From contig OY843611.1 in assembly GCA_963692995.1 (NCBI GenBank), forward strand, positions 1 through 64,000: a stretch of 64,000 nt of DNA, written 5' to 3'. The position numbers and the translations under genes were made by a program. Numbering within the stretch: the stretch's first letter is position 1; each line of letters starts with the position of its first letter. Origin of the DNA: Bin87 sp963692995. GTDB lineage: Bacteria > Chloroflexota > Dehalococcoidia > Lucifugimonadales > UBA3495. A model generated the notes under the pieces. The model ran no database searches, was not told where the DNA came from, and saw nothing but the letters and a program-made list of their open reading frames with translations. Below, piece after piece: positions 8,747 to 16,988 of the stretch.

Positions 8747-9889
8747 ATGATGACTATGACCAGGCGACGAGTTACCAAGCCCGTGTACGTGGGCGGCGTT
8801 AAGGTTGGCGGCGACGCCGACATTACCGTCCAGTCCATGACCAAGACCGACACCCGCGACGTGAAGGCCACCGTGCGGCAGATTCACGAACTGGAGGAGG
8901 CTGGCTGCGAGATAATCCGCTCCGCCGTGCCGGACCTGGAAGCCGCCAGGGCGATGGCGGAGATCAAGAAGCAGATCCATATCCCCCTCGTTGCCGACAT
9001 CCACTTTCACTACCAGTTGGCGCTGGAATGCGCTGCCGGCGGCGTGGACTGCCTGCGGCTGAACCCCGGCAACCTGCGCAACGAGGACCAGGTGCGCCAG
9101 GTGGTGCAGGCCGCCAAGGCGCGCGGCATTCCCATTCGCATCGGCGTGAACTTCGGCAGCCTGCCTCCCGTAGGCGGCATCGGACGCACCCGCGGCTTCT
9201 CCCGCCACATGGACCTGGTGAACCGCCTGCCCAAGGCCGGCGAGGCCCAGTCCGGCGACTACAGCGTGGTTGACCACATGGTCGCTACCGCCCTTTGGGA
9301 GATCAGCCTGCTGGAGGAGCAGGACTTCGACCGGATCAAGATTTCCATGAAAGCTTTCGACGTCCCCACCACGGTGGAAGCCTACCGCCGGCTGAGCGCG
9401 CTGATGCCCTATCCGTTGCACCTGGGCATCACGGAGGCCGGCACGGCCAAGTCGGGTTCCATCCGCACCGCCGTGGGCCTGGGTGTGCTGTTGTACGAGG
9501 GCATCGGCGACACCATTCGCGTGTCCTTGAGCGACGACAGCGTGGAAGAGGTCATCGCGGGGTTTGAGATACTGAAGTCGCTGAACCTGCGGAACAAGGG
9601 GACGACCATGGTGGCCTGCCCCAGCTGCGGTCGGGCCGACGTGGACATCCGCAAGCTGGCCAACGACGTGGACGCGCTGCTGAAAGGCGCTGACAAGAAC
9701 ATTAAGGTGGCCGTGATGGGCTGCGAGGTGAACGGCCCCGGCGAGGCCAAGGACGCCGACGTGGGCATCGCCGCCGGCGCCGGCCGGGCCATCATCTTCC
9801 GCAAGGGCGAAAAAGTGCGCGTGGTGCCCGAAGCCGAAATGCTGACCGCGCTGATGGAGGAGATTGAAAATACGCCGGCGCCAGCTTGA
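8747..9889 (+). CDS. ispG: 4-hydroxy-3-methylbut-2-enyl diphosphate synthase
   Basis: The protein is about 380 residues and catalyses the penultimate step of the MEP isoprenoid pathway, reductive conversion of MEcPP to HMBPP, in the cytoplasm. The TIM-barrel start (TKPVYVGGVKVGGDADITVQ, then SMTKTDTRDVKATV) is diagnostic. The [4Fe-4S] ligands are in ACPSCGR and in VMGCEVNGPGE. Length fits the bacterial two-domain form. Several starts are possible (GTG 8744, ATG 8747, ATG 8756). A toxin gene begins 6 bp downstream. In many bacteria ispG sits in a dxr-rseP-ispG-proS run; here dxr is 53 kb away and proS is separated by 5.4 kb of accessory genes. Confidence 0.97.
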   Translation: MMTMTRRRVTKPVYVGGVKVGGDADITVQSMTKTDTRDVKATVRQIHELEEAGCEIIRSAVPDLEAARAMAEIKKQIHIPLVADIHFHYQLALECAAGGVDCLRLNPGNLRNEDQVRQVVQAAKARGIPIRIGVNFGSLPPVGGIGRTRGFSRHMDLVNRLPKAGEAQSGDYSVVDHMVATALWEISLLEEQDFDRIKISMKAFDVPTTVEAYRRLSALMPYPLHLGITEAGTAKSGSIRTAVGLGVLLYEGIGDTIRVSLSDDSVEEVIAGFEILKSLNLRNKGTTMVACPSCGRADVDIRKLANDVDALLKGADKNIKVAVMGCEVNGPGEAKDADVGIAAGAGRAIIFRKGEKVRVVPEAEMLTALMEEIENTPAPA

Positions 9890-9895
9890 CCGCTT

Positions 9896-10198
9896 ATGTA
9901 CGAAATCCTGCAAACTCCGGAATTCAGCGCCTGGCTGGACTCGTTGGATGCAAGAACTGCAAACCGTATTGCCAGCGTCCTTGATCGAATGGCACAGGGC
10001 AATTGGGGAGACTACAAGCCGGTCGTCGGCGCTCCCGGAATATTCGAGCGTCGCTTGATGGGACGGGGAGCGGGTATCAGATTGTACTTCTGCCGGCAAG
10101 GCAGGAACCTCACCATTCTGCTGAATGGCGGAGGTAAATCCACCCAGCAGCGCATCGACATCCGTCAGGCGCGGCGCCTGCGCGAGCGGTACGCATAG
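9896..10198 (+). CDS. RelE/ParE-superfamily toxin (Gp49/HigB-like killer protein)
   Basis: This 100-residue basic protein has the compact fold pattern of phage Gp49-like/RelE toxins: an N-terminal FSAWLDSLDARTANRIASVL helix pair, then WGDYKPVVGAPGIFERRL, GIRLYFCRQG and LLNGGGKSTQQRIDI, with the basic C-terminus ARRLRERYA. Members usually cleave mRNA at the ribosome. It begins 6 bp after ispG, so it is likely read through from that gene. The candidate antitoxin follows, i.e. toxin-first order as in higBA. The stop is followed by an exact duplication of the last 21 bp. Confidence 0.8.
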   Translation: MYEILQTPEFSAWLDSLDARTANRIASVLDRMAQGNWGDYKPVVGAPGIFERRLMGRGAGIRLYFCRQGRNLTILLNGGGKSTQQRIDIRQARRLRERYA

Positions 10199-10222
10199 AG
10201 ACGCGAGCGGTACGCATAGAGG
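10181..10222 (+). repeat. 21-bp tandem duplication of the toxin 3' end
   Basis: The unit CGCGAGCGGTACGCATAGAG occurs twice back to back, differing only in the final base. The first copy encodes the toxin's last residues and stop; the second supplies the spacer and the AGAGG that precedes the antitoxin ATG. Confidence 0.85.
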
Positions 10223-10226
10223 ATTG

Positions 10227-10436
10227 ATGACCATGGCTCTTACCAGACACGACAACTATGTTCGCAACCGGGCCGCGCGGGACCCTGAATATGCCCGCAT
10301 ACGACGGGAAACTGCCACGGAACTGCTCGGAGGAAACGACGAAGACCGCCGCATTGCCCGGCGCATACTGCGTGACCAGCTTGGCCTTGCCGATGCTGAA
10401 ATCCGCGCGCTCCAGCGCAAAGAGGCCGCCGCATGA
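10227..10436 (+). CDS. Putative antitoxin / small helical DNA-binding protein paired with the RelE-like toxin
   Basis: This is a 69-residue, highly charged protein, MTMALTRHDNYVRNRAARDP and onward. The pattern RNRAARDPEYARIRRE resembles the N-terminal part of HigA-type partner proteins of Gp49-like toxins, but no complete helix-turn-helix can be recognised, so it may be a shortened or divergent antitoxin. Role is inferred from position, 28 bp after the toxin stop. The stop overlaps the next start (ATGA), implying translational coupling to the flavoprotein gene. Confidence 0.6.
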   Translation: MTMALTRHDNYVRNRAARDPEYARIRRETATELLGGNDEDRRIARRILRDQLGLADAEIRALQRKEAAA

Positions 10437-11713
10437 CCGCCGCTGCCACCGACACCATCGCCCCCGGCGACGTTGCCGCCCTGGAAGACCTGGGCATCCC
10501 CGCGCTGCCCACCGAGCGGGAGGCTTTGCGCCGTCACCTGCTGGACGCCATCGCCCGGATCCGGCCCATTCTGGAGGCTGACGCTGCGGCCAACGACGCC
10601 GGCCAGACGCTGGCGTGGCCGTCGGTGGTCGCCCTGTACCGCGCGGGTCTGCTGTCGCTGAAGGCGCCCCGGGAGCTGGGCGGGCCGGAGTGCGACCCGC
10701 TGCTGTATCTGGAGCTGTGCGACGAGCTTTGCTACATCAATCCGTCGGCCGGCTGGTGCGCCTTTATCAACAGCACCAGCGTGTCGTGGCTGGGGGCGTT
10801 CCTGCCCGACGCCGGCGTGGAGCGCATTTTCGGCAAGCGATCTTTGACCAGCCAGCCGTTGACCAGCCAGTCTTTGACGGGTCAACGGATGCCTATTGCA
10901 TCGGGCGCGATCATTCCCCGGGGGCTGGCGACGCCGGTGGAAGGCGGCTGGCGGGTTAGCGGACAGTGGCCTTTCGCCAGCGGGTCGGCCCACTCGTCGT
11001 GGCTGCTGGCCGGCTTTCGCATCGTGCGCGCTGACGAGCCCGGCCCGGAGCATATGATCTTTGCCGCGCCCATTGCGGACGCGCAGTTCCTGGACAACTG
11101 GCAGGTGATGGGTTTGCAGGGCACCGGCAGCCGAGACTTTGTATTCACCGACTATTTCGTATCGGAGGATTTGGCCTTCGACTTGATGTCCACCGACCCG
11201 CGCCAGGGCGGGCCGCTGTTCTGGCTGGGCCGGCCGGGTTTCGTCACTCCCGACCACGCCGCCTTCGCCCTGGGGGTGGCCCGTCGCGCCTTGGACGAGA
11301 TTGCGTTGCAGGCCGGTTCCTACCAGCGGGGCTACCTGGCCTCGCCCATTGCCCAACGGGGCGCGTTGCAGCGCGACTTGGGCAAATGCGACCAGCAACT
11401 CCGCGCCGCCCGCGCCCTGTGCCGCGAGGCGATAGCAGACGCCTGGGAGTTCTGCCAGCGCCACGAACGCCCCGACCTGGAACGGCAGCTGCGCCTGCGC
11501 GGCGCCTGCGTCTATGCCACCGACATAGCCTGCCAGGTGACCACCGCCGCCTTTCGCTACGGCGGCGGCAACGCCATCTACAACGACCGGGTATTGCAAC
11601 GCTGCATGCGCGACATCAACGCCGCCGCCCAGCACTTTATGGTCAGCACCAGCGCCTACGACAACCTGGGCCGGTTCCGCCTGGGAATGCCGGGCGTGAA
11701 CCCGATGGGATAA
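10433..11713 (+). CDS. Acyl-CoA dehydrogenase-fold flavoprotein (HsaA/group D monooxygenase-like)
   Basis: The 426-residue protein has the three-part ACAD architecture: an N-terminal helical domain (LYRAGLLSLKAPRELGGPEC), a middle beta domain (GGWRVSGQWPFASGSAHSSW, then GTGSRDFVFTDYFVSED) and a C-terminal helical domain. The GWRVSG/FASG motifs and a substrate site with no obvious catalytic Glu are closer to flavin-dependent hydroxylases (HsaA, HpaB-C2, DszC group) than to true acyl-CoA dehydrogenases. No reductase partner is adjacent. An in-frame 3 x 15-bp tandem repeat adds SLTSQ-PLTSQ-SLTGQ in the middle domain (about residues 137-151). It is coupled to the preceding small gene by ATGA overlap. 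Confidence 0.8.
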   Translation: MTAAATDTIAPGDVAALEDLGIPALPTEREALRRHLLDAIARIRPILEADAAANDAGQTLAWPSVVALYRAGLLSLKAPRELGGPECDPLLYLELCDELCYINPSAGWCAFINSTSVSWLGAFLPDAGVERIFGKRSLTSQPLTSQSLTGQRMPIASGAIIPRGLATPVEGGWRVSGQWPFASGSAHSSWLLAGFRIVRADEPGPEHMIFAAPIADAQFLDNWQVMGLQGTGSRDFVFTDYFVSEDLAFDLMSTDPRQGGPLFWLGRPGFVTPDHAAFALGVARRALDEIALQAGSYQRGYLASPIAQRGALQRDLGKCDQQLRAARALCREAIADAWEFCQRHERPDLERQLRLRGACVYATDIACQVTTAAFRYGGGNAIYNDRVLQRCMRDINAAAQHFMVSTSAYDNLGRFRLGMPGVNPMG

Positions 11714-11715
11714 CG

Positions 11716-13198
11716 ATGGAACCTCACTCCGACCCGCCGGGCCAAGTCGCCGGCTGCACGACCAGTGAAGAAACGCAGCTAACGTCAACACCCGCGCGCA
11801 GCCCACTACTAACCCCCCCCCCCCCCCCCCCCCCCCCGAGAATGGGAGCTTGGAAACAAGTTTTCCGTCTTCGGCTATCTCGGATTGTGCCTGAGCGCGC
11901 TCGGTTTCGGCTATCTGGCCGCGGTCAACCCTGACGCCTACAATGCGCTGGCCCAGGAAGACCACTGGGTAGAGAGCCTTACCGCGGTCCTGTTCTTCCT
12001 GGCCGGCATACTGCTGTTGGCCACCGTTCTGGCGGAGCCCAGTCTCCTCCGACGTTGCATCTATGCCCTTGGCGCTGCCGCGCTGGTGTTCGCCGCCGGG
12101 GAGGAAATCAGCTGGGGGCAGCGCATATTCGGGTTGGCGACGCCCGACTTTCTGCGGGAAGCGAACGCTCAGCAGGAACTCAATGTTCACAACATCAGCA
12201 CGCAAACGTTCGTTAATATCTACAATGGGGGGACGCTGCTGCTGTGCATAATAAGCAGCGTCGCGTTCTTCTGCCGGAAAAACCGGCTCGGCGGCATTCC
12301 CCTGCCGTCAATCCTGCTGACGCTGAGCTTTCTGCTGGTGTTGTCCTATCGGCCCCTCTCCGAAGGGCAAATACTGAGTTATATTGTGGGCCGAGAGAGT
12401 GTAGCGTTGCTGATCTGCGTTTACGCGCTGTTCTCAAGCCGCGCCAACTTACTTATGGCCGCCGCGGCAACCCTGGCGGTAGTTCTAATTAGCCAATACA
12501 CGAGCCACCACAGCGCCGTGATTGACGGCCGTTTGTATGAGGTGCGCGAATATCTATTAAGTTTCGCCTGCCTTTGCTATGCGGGCGAACTGCTGCTGGG
12601 GCAGAAGCGGTTGACGGCATTTCCTTTCCGATGGTTAAGGCTGCCCGGTTTCCGCGCAAACGCGGATAAAGGGAGCGCTAGTCGATTTGACGAGAACGCT
12701 GGCAAAAGCGCCGGGTTCGGGCGTTATGAACCCCTGCGGCTGTCCTGGTGGGCAGTATGCACTGTGATAATCGCCGGCGGTATTGCATTGCCTGTGATGG
12801 GGTATTTGAACGCCGAATCGAGGAAGGCGGACATTGCGGAAACTTACCGGGCAATCAAGTCGGGCCAGTCCGAGGGATTGGTGGCACGCTCTCACTTCGA
12901 CATCTATTTGAACGAAAACGGGTTGACTTACTTCAAGGAGCCGTGCACTCGGTCGGATACGACGGCATGGTTTTTTCTGCACATCACTCCCGCCGATGCC
13001 AATGACCTGCCCGGCGCCCGCAGGCACTACGGTTTCGACAACCTTGACTTTGCTTTTAATCGGAAGGGCATGATATCCAACGAAGTGTGCATCGTTACCG
13101 TAACTTTCCCGGAGTACGCCATCACCAGCATCCGAACCGGCCAGTACATCGGAGAAGAGCAAATCTGGAGAGCGGAGTTTCCGTTGCCGCAGCAGTAG
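11716..13198 (+). CDS. Polytopic membrane protein of unknown function, copy 1 (start out of frame through a poly-C tract)
   Basis: This gene is a close tandem paralogue of 13589-15004. Similarity starts at EWELGNKFSVFGYLG (base 11840) and continues to the stop at 13198. The only sensible initiation is the ATG at 11716, 2 bp after the flavoprotein stop with GGGA upstream. With 25 C residues at 11813-11837 that ATG reads into the wrong frame and ends at 11934. With 24 or 27 C the fusion would be one open protein of about 493 residues with a Pro-rich lead. In the frame as given, the first in-frame start-like codon is a TTG at 11885 with no good ribosome site. The protein has several N-terminal transmembrane helices, a conserved EEISWGQRIFGLATPDF loop, one later helix (about LSWWAVCTVIIAGGIALPVM) and a soluble C-terminus. 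Function unknown. Confidence 0.7.
11813..11837 (+). repeat. Poly-C tract, 25 C
   Basis: An uninterrupted run of 25 C sits exactly at the 5' limit of homology between the two membrane-protein copies. It lies between a plausible ATG and the body of the gene, with the reading frame off by one. Tracts of this kind are prone to slipped-strand mispairing, and also to sequencing or assembly error. Confidence 0.9.
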
Positions 13199-13353
13199 CG
13201 GCCGGCCTTTGTCGGCTACCTGGTCGTGTTACAATCCGAATATTCCGCCGGCGGAATTGAAATCATCAACCCCTCGGGCCACCAGGGCCGGTTTAGAAAC
13301 CGGAAGTCACACCGTCGTTCCGGCGCAAGCAGGAGCCCGGAAAATCACGGCCA
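11840..13353 (+). repeat. Tandem duplication unit 1 (membrane gene plus 3' flank)
   Basis: About 1.5 kb here aligns with 13619-15159, including non-coding 3' flank such as GAAATCATCAACCCCTCGGG and GGCGCAAGCAGGA. The 5' border of the homology is the end of the poly-C tract. Confidence 0.85.
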
Positions 13354-13354
13354 A

Positions 13355-13498
13355 GCGAAATCCGCCGTAGTTGACTGGTTCAAGAATGGCGATGAAAGCG
13401 AACCCGGCTACCAGAGCCGTATCAACCAGGCGCTCCGGGAATACAGCGTCCTCCGGGCTAGTGGGGCAAAGCAGCAACGCAACGACCGGACGCTGTAA
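13355..13498 (+). pseudogene. BrnA-like antitoxin C-terminal remnant
   Basis: Within the 390-bp gap between the paralogous membrane genes, the plus strand encodes SAVVDWFKNGDESEPGYQSR followed by INQALREYSVLR. BrnA-type antitoxins (BrnTA systems) end with a ribbon-helix-helix of the form '..WF...G.GYQ.RIN..LR.Y'. The upstream part of that domain is absent, and the frame runs instead into a copy of the duplicated 3' flank. No BrnT is present. The rest of the 13199-13588 gap is the duplicated 3' flank of copy 1 (to 13353) and sequence without a recognisable gene. Confidence 0.45.
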
Positions 13499-13588
13499 CG
13501 TTGCCGGCGCGACAGCAACGCCGCCCGGCCGGCAAATCCGCGCCAGTGCGAAACTGACCCGGCAACGCTACCGACACCGGCCTTTGTT

Positions 13589-15004
13589 GTGAAACGATCA
13601 TCTGTTCCTGCCTCCCAAGAATGGGGGCTTGGAAACGAGGTTGCCGTCTTCGGTTATCTCGGATTGTGCCTGAGCGCGCTCGGTTTCGGCTATCTGGCCG
13701 CGGTCAGCCCTGACGCCTACAATGCGCTGGCCAAGGAAGACCACTGGGTAGAGAGCCTTACCGCGGTCCTGTTCTTCCTGGCCGGCATACTGCTGTTGGC
13801 CACCGTTCTGGCGCAGCGCAGTCTCCTCCGACGCTGCATCTATGCCCTTGGCGCTGCTGCGCTGGTGTTCGCCGCCGGGGAGGAAATCAGTTGGGGGCAG
13901 CGCATATTCGGGTTGGCGACGCCCGACTTTCTGCTGGAAGCGAACGCTCAGCAGGAACTCAATGTTCACAACATCAGCACGAATACGTTCGGGCAAATCT
14001 ACAATGAAGCGACGCTGCTGCTGTGCATAATAAGCGGCGTCGCGTTCTTCTGCGGGAAAGACCGGCTCGGCGGCATTCCCCTGCCGTCAATCCTGCTGGT
14101 GCTAGGCTTTCTGCTGGTGTCGGGCTATCGGCCCCTCTACGAAGAGGGAGTACTGAGTCACATTGTGAGCCGAGAGAGTGTAGCGTTCCTGATATGCGTT
14201 TACGCGCTGCTCTCAAGCCGGACCAAGTTACTTATGGCCGCTGTCGCAATCTTGGCGGTAGTTCTAATTTACCAATATGTGATCTACCACAGCGCCGTGA
14301 TTGAAGACCGTTTGTATGAGGTGCGCGAATATCTATTCAGTTTCGCCTGCCTTTGTTATGCGGGCGAATTGCTGCTGGGGCAGAGGCGGTTCGATGCACT
14401 TCCTTTCCGATGGTTAAGGCTGCCCGGTTTCCGCGTAAACGCGGATAAGCTGCCCGGTTTCCGCGCAAACGCGGATAAAAGGAACGCCAGACGATTTGAC
14501 AAGAACGTTGGCAAAAGCGCCGGGTTCGGGCGTCATGAATTCCTGCGGCTGCACTGGTCGGCAGTATGCGCTGTGATAATCGCCGGCGGTATTGCATTGG
14601 CTGTGATGGGGTATGTGAACGCCGAATCGAGAAAGGCGGCTTACTGGGCAGTCAAGTCGGGCCAGGCCGGGAAGGCGGCTGCACGCTCTTACTTCGACAT
14701 CTATCTGAACGAAAACGGGTTGATCTATTTCAAGGAGTCGTGCGGCCCGGAAGATACCGCTGCTCGGTTCTTTCTGCACGTCATTCCCGCCGATGTCAAT
14801 GACCTGCCCGACGACCGCAAGCAATACGGTTTTGACAACTTTGACTTTGATTATCACAATGACAAGCGCGGCCTGATATTCAACGAAGCGTGCATCGCTG
14901 CCACAGCTTTACCGGAATACGCCATCACCGACATCCGAACCGGGCAGTACATCCCCGGCGAAGGCCGAATCTGGAGAGCGGAGTTTCCGTTGCCGCAGCA
15001 GTAG
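13589..15004 (+). CDS. Polytopic membrane protein of unknown function, copy 2
   Basis: The GTG start gives MKRSSVPASQEWGLGNEVAV, 471 residues. About seven hydrophobic helices lie in residues 20-260, one more near residue 330 (AVCAVIIAGGIALAVMGYVN), and a 110-residue C-terminal soluble part follows. Conserved features shared with copy 1 and with a widespread unnamed family are EDHWVESLTAVLFFLAGI and AGEEISWGQRIFGLATPDF followed by an Asn/Gln-rich NAQQELNVHN. The acidic-Trp loop EEISWGQR may be an active or binding site, but no function is established. Compared with copy 1 it carries an extra 30-bp in-frame duplication (14420-14479), giving LPGFRVNADK twice. The start lacks a strong ribosome site. 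Confidence 0.8.
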   Translation: MKRSSVPASQEWGLGNEVAVFGYLGLCLSALGFGYLAAVSPDAYNALAKEDHWVESLTAVLFFLAGILLLATVLAQRSLLRRCIYALGAAALVFAAGEEISWGQRIFGLATPDFLLEANAQQELNVHNISTNTFGQIYNEATLLLCIISGVAFFCGKDRLGGIPLPSILLVLGFLLVSGYRPLYEEGVLSHIVSRESVAFLICVYALLSSRTKLLMAAVAILAVVLIYQYVIYHSAVIEDRLYEVREYLFSFACLCYAGELLLGQRRFDALPFRWLRLPGFRVNADKLPGFRANADKRNARRFDKNVGKSAGFGRHEFLRLHWSAVCAVIIAGGIALAVMGYVNAESRKAAYWAVKSGQAGKAAARSYFDIYLNENGLIYFKESCGPEDTAARFFLHVIPADVNDLPDDRKQYGFDNFDFDYHNDKRGLIFNEACIAATALPEYAITDIRTGQYIPGEGRIWRAEFPLPQQ

Positions 15005-15159
15005 CGGCCGGCCTTTGCCTGCTGCCTGGTCGTGTTACAATTTGAATATTGCACCAGCGGAATTGAAATCATCAACCCCTCGGGCCGCCAGGGCCGGTTT
15101 AGAAACTGGAAGCCACACCGTCGTTCCGGCGCAAGCAGGAACCCGGAAAATCACGGCCA
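13619..15159 (+). repeat. Tandem duplication unit 2 (membrane gene plus 3' flank)
   Basis: This is the partner of 11840-13353. The divergence visible by eye (many silent and some replacement changes, one 30-bp insertion) shows the duplication is not very recent. Confidence 0.85.
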
Positions 15160-15217
15160 GCGGAAAACCGGCTTTATTTAGTACTCGCTGGATTCCCGCT
15201 TTCGCGGGAATGACGGC
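15117..15217. repeat. MITE-like composite element B, copy 1
   Basis: Palindromic arms (CGTTCCGGCGCAAGCAGGAA near 15120-15145 and the perfect ATTCCC-N8-GGGAAT at 15192-15211) enclose about 55 bp. The same interior, reverse complemented, occurs at 51341-51428. The left arm overlaps the duplicated flank of the membrane gene. Confidence 0.65.
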
Positions 15218-15268
15218 TTGCGCGGGAATGACGAAGTTTGTAAATACGGCCCAATGGAGCCCATCATA

Positions 15269-16972
15269 ATGCGTATCTCCCGTCTCGTTACCCGCACCCT
15301 GCGCGACGACCCGCCCGAGGCGGAGACGGCCAGCCACCGGCTGATGCTGCGGGCCGGCCTCATTCAGCAGGTGGCCGCCGGCGTTTATGCCTACCTGCCC
15401 CTGGCCTGGCGGTCGCTGCGGAAGATTGAGCAGATCGTCCGCGAGGAAATGGACGCCGCCGGCAGCCAGGAACTGCGGATGCCGGCGTTGCAGCCCCGGG
15501 AACTCTGGGAGCAGACCGGGCGCGCCGCCGCCTTTGGCGACAATATGTTCTCGCTGGAGGACCGGCGCGGCCGGCCGCTGGCCTTGGCTCCCACCCACGA
15601 GGAAGTGGTCACCAACATCGTCAAGGGCAACGTGCAGAGCTACCGGGATTTGCCCGTCATCCTTTACCAGATGCAGACCAAGTTCCGCGATGAGCCGCGC
15701 CCGCGCGCCGGCCTGGTGCGCGTCCGCGAGTTCACCATGAAGGACGCCTATTCCTTCGACGCCGGCGAGGACGGGTTGGACGTCTCCTACAACGTCATGG
15801 CCCAGGCGTATCGCAACGTGTTCCGCCGGTGCAGCATTCCGGTGGTCATGGCCGAGGCCGACAGCGGCGCCATCGGCGGCAAGGATTCCCACGAGTTCCT
15901 GCTGCCCGCCGACAGCGGCGAGGATACGGTCATCACCTGCCCGTCCTGCGGTTACGCCGCCAACGCCGAGAAGGCCGCCGGCGTCTATCCCGGCCAGCCC
16001 GTGCCCGACCCCTTGCCCCTGGAAGCGGTGGACACGCCGGGCATGAAGACCATCGCCGCCGTATCCGAGTTCCTGGGCGTGGACGAAGCGCAGACGCTCA
16101 AGGCCGTCTTCTACGCCGCCGACGGCGCGGTGGTGTTCGTCACCATCCGGGGAGACCTGGAGGTCAACGAAGTCAAACTCAAGAACGTTCTGCACTGCAA
16201 CGAGCTGCGCCTGGCCGACGACGACGAAGTGGCGGCGGCCGGCCTGGTGGCCGGCTCCGCCTCGGCCATCGGCATCAGCAACGTGCGCCGCGTCGCCGAC
16301 GCATCAATAACCAACGGCGGCAACTTCGTGGTCGGGGCCAACCGGCCGGACACCCACTACCGCAACGCCAACTACCCCCGGGATTTTGACGCCGATCTGA
16401 TTGCCGACATCGCCCTTACCGAGCCGGGCCACCAATGCGCCAACTGCGGCGCGGAACTGGAATTCACCCGGGGCGTGGAGGTGGGACACATCTTCAAGCT
16501 GGGCACCTTCTTCAGCGAGGCCCTGGGCGCCTATTACCTGGACCAGGACGGCCAGCAGCGGCCCATGGTGATGGGCTGCTACGGCATCGGCATCAGCCGC
16601 ATCCTGGCCGCCGCCATTGAGCAGAACCACGATGAGCAAGGCATCGTATTCCCGCCGCCCATCGCGCCTTACGACGTGCATTTGGTGGCGCTGAATATGT
16701 CGGATGAGACGGTGGCCGAGGCCGCCGGCGAGTTGTACGACCGGCTCTGGGCCGCCGGCATCGAGACGCTGTTTGACGACCGCGCTGAGGCCGCCGCCGG
16801 CGTCAAGTTCAACGACGCCGACCTCATCGGCCTCCCCGTGCGCCTGGTGGTCAGTCCGCGTAACCTGCGCCAGTCCGCCGTCGAAATGCGCCGGCGAACT
16901 GCCCGGGAGGCGGAGATGGTGGCGCTGGACGACGCGGTGGAGGCGGTACGCGGGATGTTGGGGAAGCCGTAG
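15269..16972 (+). CDS. proS: Prolyl-tRNA synthetase, bacterial type with editing domain
   Basis: From the ATG at 15269 (GGAG nine bases upstream) the protein is 567 residues, the standard length for bacterial ProS. MRISRLVTRTLRDDPPEAET, LMLRAGLIQQVAAGVYAYLP and the class II motif 2 region (QTKFRDEPRPRAGLVRVREF) are diagnostic. Motif 3 is GCYGIGISRILAAAIEQ. The INS editing domain, which hydrolyses Ala-tRNA-Pro, lies between motifs 2 and 3 (about residues 225-395, with KNVLHCNE and TNGGNFVVG). An in-frame ATG 15 bp upstream is possible. The enzyme charges tRNA-Pro in the cytoplasm. Confidence 0.97.
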   Translation: MRISRLVTRTLRDDPPEAETASHRLMLRAGLIQQVAAGVYAYLPLAWRSLRKIEQIVREEMDAAGSQELRMPALQPRELWEQTGRAAAFGDNMFSLEDRRGRPLALAPTHEEVVTNIVKGNVQSYRDLPVILYQMQTKFRDEPRPRAGLVRVREFTMKDAYSFDAGEDGLDVSYNVMAQAYRNVFRRCSIPVVMAEADSGAIGGKDSHEFLLPADSGEDTVITCPSCGYAANAEKAAGVYPGQPVPDPLPLEAVDTPGMKTIAAVSEFLGVDEAQTLKAVFYAADGAVVFVTIRGDLEVNEVKLKNVLHCNELRLADDDEVAAAGLVAGSASAIGISNVRRVADASITNGGNFVVGANRPDTHYRNANYPRDFDADLIADIALTEPGHQCANCGAELEFTRGVEVGHIFKLGTFFSEALGAYYLDQDGQQRPMVMGCYGIGISRILAAAIEQNHDEQGIVFPPPIAPYDVHLVALNMSDETVAEAAGELYDRLWAAGIETLFDDRAEAAAGVKFNDADLIGLPVRLVVSPRNLRQSAVEMRRRTAREAEMVALDDAVEAVRGMLGKP

Positions 16973-16988
16973 TTCTTGCCGAGCCGTC

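Noticed and set aside
8720..10255. 511-codon minus-strand frame over ispG
   Set aside because: Antisense shadow; ispG motifs are unambiguous.
10256..12205. Long antisense frame (649 codons) over the flavoprotein and membrane genes
   Set aside because: It is the GC-rich complement of well-supported plus-strand genes, with a low-complexity, residue-biased product and no family similarity.
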